Program-made: the position numbers and the translations under genes
The notes under the pieces: model-generated
Seen by the model: the letters and a program-made list of their open reading frames with translations, nothing else
Database searches by the model: none
What the model was told of the DNA's origin: nothing
Shown: piece by piece, positions 62,037 through 64,000 of the stretch
Numbering within the stretch: position 1 is the first letter of the stretch
Layout: each line of letters starts with the position of its first letter
Source: JAFGPS01 sp964628465
GTDB taxonomy: Bacteria > Planctomycetota > Phycisphaerae > Sedimentisphaerales > Anaerobacaceae
Direction: 5' to 3'
DNA: 64,000 bases
Assembly: GCA_964628465.1 (NCBI GenBank)
Contig: CAZVOA010000011.1
Span: 24,687 to 88,686, forward strand

Positions 62037-62432
62037 TTAAAGAACAAGGTTTAGAAATGACTCCTGTATTTGCCCGAAAGAAGGCTGGTCGATTTTTCTT
62101 TTTATTAGAACGAGGTAATCATTGCTGTCTGGAATCTGGTGCTGATTTAGTCTGAAAACTTCACGAATGAGGCGTTTTATTCTGTTTCTTTCGACAGCGT
62201 TTCCGAAAGACTTTCCAACTGAAATTCCCAGACGTGAAAAGCCGCACTCGTTCGGGGTTGTATAAATGGCAAACAACCTGTTTCGCAGACATTTCCCACT
62301 CTTGAGAATTGATACGAACTGATTATTGCCGCAAATTCGTTTTTCTTTTGGAAAAGAATATTGTTTTGTATTTTCAGACACAGATTTCACTGATTCCACA
62401 GATTTTTCAATCTTATTATATAAATATTCCAA
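62037..62432 (-). CDS. rnpA: Ribonuclease P protein component
   Basis: This 131-aa protein has the RnpA signature RNRIKRLIREVFR near the middle, with NQFVSILKSGKCLRNRLFAI, SRLGISVGKSFGNAVE and DYLVLIKRK. It assists the catalytic RNA in tRNA 5' processing. The first ~23 residues are partly encoded by a family F repeat (SVESVKSVSE), so the real start may lie later. The usual partner rpmH is absent upstream and yidC/yidD are absent downstream, so this rnpA is an orphan. Confidence 0.9.
   Translation of the reverse strand: MEYLYNKIEKSVESVKSVSENTKQYSFPKEKRICGNNQFVSILKSGKCLRNRLFAIYTTPNECGFSRLGISVGKSFGNAVERNRIKRLIREVFRLNQHQIPDSNDYLVLIKRKIDQPSFGQIQESFLNLVL
62375..62407. repeat. Repeat family F, copy 3, in the rnpA 5' end
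   Basis: CAGACACAGATTTCACTGAT followed by TCCACAGATTTTT is the reverse complement of the 'AATCTGTGGAATCAGTG' type. It is translated as part of the N-terminus of RnpA. Confidence 0.6.
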
Positions 62433-62563
62433 TTTACATATTGTACTGGCAATTGGTCAAAATTGTTATAAAATTGACAGTAGGATGAACATAATATAGC
62501 AAATTAGCGTAAAATTAAATACAAATTGGTAATTTAAAACGTTTTTTGGTAAGGAAGAGTAAA

Positions 62564-63595
62564 ATGAAAAAAATAATATCAATCCTAATCATATCGCTCG
62601 CACTTTTATCCGCAACCTTCATAGCTATGGCCAATGTTGGTACCGGACAGCCTAATCAACAAACTACAATCACCCTAACTGACATGGGGAAAGGTATAAA
62701 TGAAACAAATAAACTCATAGAAGGCAGTAAACTTACACCGGACTGCGAAATTCCATGGACGATACAGAAACAAAGCACATCGAACGGCTTACAGGTTATC
62801 GAAGTCAATAACGGCAAACTCAGTTTCCAAATACTTCCCACACGCGGCATGTCAATTCAGGAAGTTAAAATCGGCGAGCAGAATCAGGGTTGGAATTCGC
62901 CGATTATCGGTACGAAGCCGGCTTCATTAGTAGAGGTGGTAATTGACCGCACGCCGCCATGCAGAATTACGGTACGGGGCAAAATTGATGAAGGTACTGC
63001 CAATGGGCCAAATCTTACAACAGAGATTTCCACAGTTCCCGGAGCGAGTACTTTTCAACTTTCCAATATAATGGATTTCGCGGCTCTCGATACTAAAACC
63101 ACAGTCTCTGAAAAACCAAAGCTCACATTAGCCGAGATAACAAAATCAGCAAAAACATGGGAACCTTCTTTTACAGAGTGGTTTGGCAAGCCTGCACCTG
63201 ATTTTACAATTACAGATATCACAGGCAAAAAACAGAAAGTAAGTGACTACCGCGGCAAGAACCTTATCATCAATGTCTGGGCGACATGGTGTCCTCCATG
63301 CAGGAAAGAGATTCCTGATTTTATCGAACTGCGCAAGGAAATAAAAGAAGATGAGCTTGGAATTATCGGTATTTCAACTGAGGACGGCCAGGAAAGTAAG
63401 GTCAAGGATTTCGTAAAAGAAAATAAAATGAATTACACGATTGCAGTAGCAGATTTTAGCAAACTTGAAGCTCCATATAGTAAAATTTCAGCTATCCCAA
63501 CTACATTTTTCATTGATAAAGAAGGCAAAATTAAATTAGCGACTATTGGCGTTTTGACATTAGAAGACGCAAAAAAAATCCTTGAGGCTAAATAA
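62564..63595 (+). CDS. Exported chimera of a truncated DUF4432-like domain and a TlpA-type thioredoxin
   Basis: From the ATG at 62564 (AAGGAAGAG upstream) the product is 343 aa with a signal peptide ending FIAMAN. The C-terminal ~140 residues are a TlpA/ResA-type thioredoxin: APDFTITDITGKKQKVSDY, NVWATWCPPCRKEIPDF with the redox pair C243 and C246, IGISTEDG, and SAIPTTFFIDKEG with the cis-Pro. Residues ~65-170 match two separated parts of aldose-epimerase-like DUF4432: GKLSFQILPTRGMSIQEV...GWNSP, then VEVVIDRTPPCRITVRG, NGPNLTTEISTVPG. The intervening sugar-site region is missing. The thioredoxin part should be active; the first part is probably a relic. Confidence 0.8.
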   Translation: MKKIISILIISLALLSATFIAMANVGTGQPNQQTTITLTDMGKGINETNKLIEGSKLTPDCEIPWTIQKQSTSNGLQVIEVNNGKLSFQILPTRGMSIQEVKIGEQNQGWNSPIIGTKPASLVEVVIDRTPPCRITVRGKIDEGTANGPNLTTEISTVPGASTFQLSNIMDFAALDTKTTVSEKPKLTLAEITKSAKTWEPSFTEWFGKPAPDFTITDITGKKQKVSDYRGKNLIINVWATWCPPCRKEIPDFIELRKEIKEDELGIIGISTEDGQESKVKDFVKENKMNYTIAVADFSKLEAPYSKISAIPTTFFIDKEGKIKLATIGVLTLEDAKKILEAK

Positions 63596-63902
63596 ATCTT
63601 TCAACTGGCTTGCCAAGGCGTAGTTCGCCGTTAATATAACTTTATAAAAGAGTCCGGCTTCGTTCACCTTATCGGCGAACGAAGACTGGAGACGAAGGGA
63701 ATCGAACAAACCGCATTTTCGCCCTCAAAAACGCCGTTTTCTCAAAACACTGGCACAGAATCCGGCACAGTTGACAGCGATTTTATATCAAAATTACTAC
63801 ATAAATACCCTGCTATTACAAGCCAAATTGAAGCCAGTAACCTGCCCGAAAATATCAAATACGACCTGATTAGTTTATTACAAGAAAGCGAGCGAAATTC
63901 CA
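63596..63902. other. Intergenic region containing a hairpin and the tmRNA-like 3' end
   Basis: This 307-bp stretch follows the TlpA-chimera gene. A CTTCGTTC/GAACGAAG hairpin (63658-63665, 63677-63684) lies next to the tmRNA-like segment (63687-63707). An open frame from 63635 to 63913 crosses both. Confidence 0.5.
63687..63707 (-). other. 3' end of a tmRNA/tRNA-like gene, probable attachment site
   Basis: Read on the minus strand, GTTCGATTCCCTTCGTCTCC plus A is the T-loop, T-stem 3' side and acceptor 3' strand of a tmRNA-like gene (or tRNA). The complementary half of the T stem (GGG before TTCGA) is absent, since the sequence changes right after GTTC at 63708. This is what an integration junction (attL/attR) looks like. 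tmRNA is favoured because of its acceptor sequence, which is typical of ssrA. Confidence 0.55.
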
Positions 63903-63913
63903 ATGGCAAATAA
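63689..63913 (+). pseudogene. Open-frame tail crossing the tmRNA-like junction, possible integrase C-terminal tail
   Basis: The frame reads through the tmRNA-like segment as ETKGIEQTAF and continues SPSKTPFSQNTGTESG, then FISKLLHKYPAITSQIEASN, LPENIKYDLISLLQES. Frames with a (K)GIEP-type reading of a tRNA 3' end followed by a polar linker and a short helix are typical C-terminal tails of planctomycete integrases integrated in such genes; this is from memory. The recombinase body itself is not here. The next gene's ATG overlaps its end. Confidence 0.4.
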
Positions 63914-64000
63914 AATATCTACTGAAAAAATAAATGAACTTTGGAAGGCATGGCAACAAAAGCAAACTATCCGTTATGTATGCCAAAAGTGTAACATAAA
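63903..64000 (+). CDS. 5' part of a gene cut by the window end (HTH-like start)
   Basis: The ATG at 63903 overlaps the end of the preceding frame (stop at 63911-63913). Thirty-two codons are visible: MANKISTEKINELWKAWQQK, then QTIRYVCQKCNI. The pattern of a short helix followed by IRYV(C/S)xKC resembles helix-turn-helix DNA-binding starts in phage or mobile-element genes. It is probably part of the element whose boundary is at 63708. Confidence 0.45.
   Translation, partial: MANKISTEKINELWKAWQQKQTIRYVCQKCNI

Noticed and set aside
1..64000. CRISPR arrays
   Set aside because: The repeats found are dispersed palindromes, not regularly spaced direct repeats with unique spacers, and no cas gene is present.

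Overview
The window looks like chromosomal DNA of a moderately AT-rich planctomycete, most probably Phycisphaerae (Sedimentisphaerales-like). This placement is inferred from protein flavour: a GLUG-repeat surface protein, exported multi-domain carbohydrate-binding proteins, a DUF1080-like lipoprotein, an anti-sigma protein with a pseudopilin-like C-terminus, a secreted RraA-like protein and an unusual sigma-70 factor with extra HTH domains. No rRNA gene, complete tRNA gene or CRISPR array was seen.

Layout. 0-4.7 kb: two exported surface proteins on the minus strand, the first cut by the window edge. 5.2-8.7 kb: a plus-strand run of Nudix, pyrD, a small unknown, a DUF167 protein and a MATE transporter. 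8.7-21 kb: an accessory region with a DUF1080-like lipoprotein, a duplicated kinase-like protein, a RAYT transposase remnant, two tandem beta-propeller paralogues, a lipoprotein fusing a SUMF1-type domain to a histone-deacetylase-like domain, an MBOAT O-acetyltransferase with an SGNH partner, a chagasin-type inhibitor and an esterase pseudogene. 21-25.6 kb: a membrane protein and an SOS cassette (lexA, DUF72, umuD, umuC). 25.9-33.6 kb: thyX, a homocysteine methyltransferase/MTHFR fusion, rsmB, a dnaA gene preceded by DnaA boxes, and small genes. 33.7-41.6 kb: small membrane proteins, a lone Shedu-type nuclease, pdxJ, dapA, an ECF sigma/anti-sigma pair, a class II aldolase and a HAD phosphatase. 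41.7-45.9 kb: a sugar-acid catabolic operon. 45.9-47.4 kb: a gene-poor stretch with a transposase remnant and two related hairpin elements. 47.4-57 kb: aspS, a heme-type sensor kinase, rsmE, an S9 peptidase, the HTH-sigma factor and two small proteins. 57-62 kb: an alpha-glucan module (GT4/5, GH57, debranching enzyme). 62-64 kb: an orphan rnpA, a chimeric TlpA-family protein, and a probable integration boundary formed by the 3' end of a tmRNA-like gene.

Interspersed palindromes are the most distinctive feature of the DNA. At least six families occur, between convergent genes, in leaders and inside coding sequences (both ends of the DUF1080-like gene, umuC, the 5' end of rnpA). A decayed RAYT transposase lies among them. 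Other leads are the paired hairpins near 46.8 and 47.1 kb, whose stems covary and whose loops are purine-rich on one strand and CCTCC-rich on the other; the SUMF1-HDAC lipoprotein beside an acetyltransferase pair; the internally duplicated kinase-like protein; and the leaderless lexA promoter with an overlapping palindrome.
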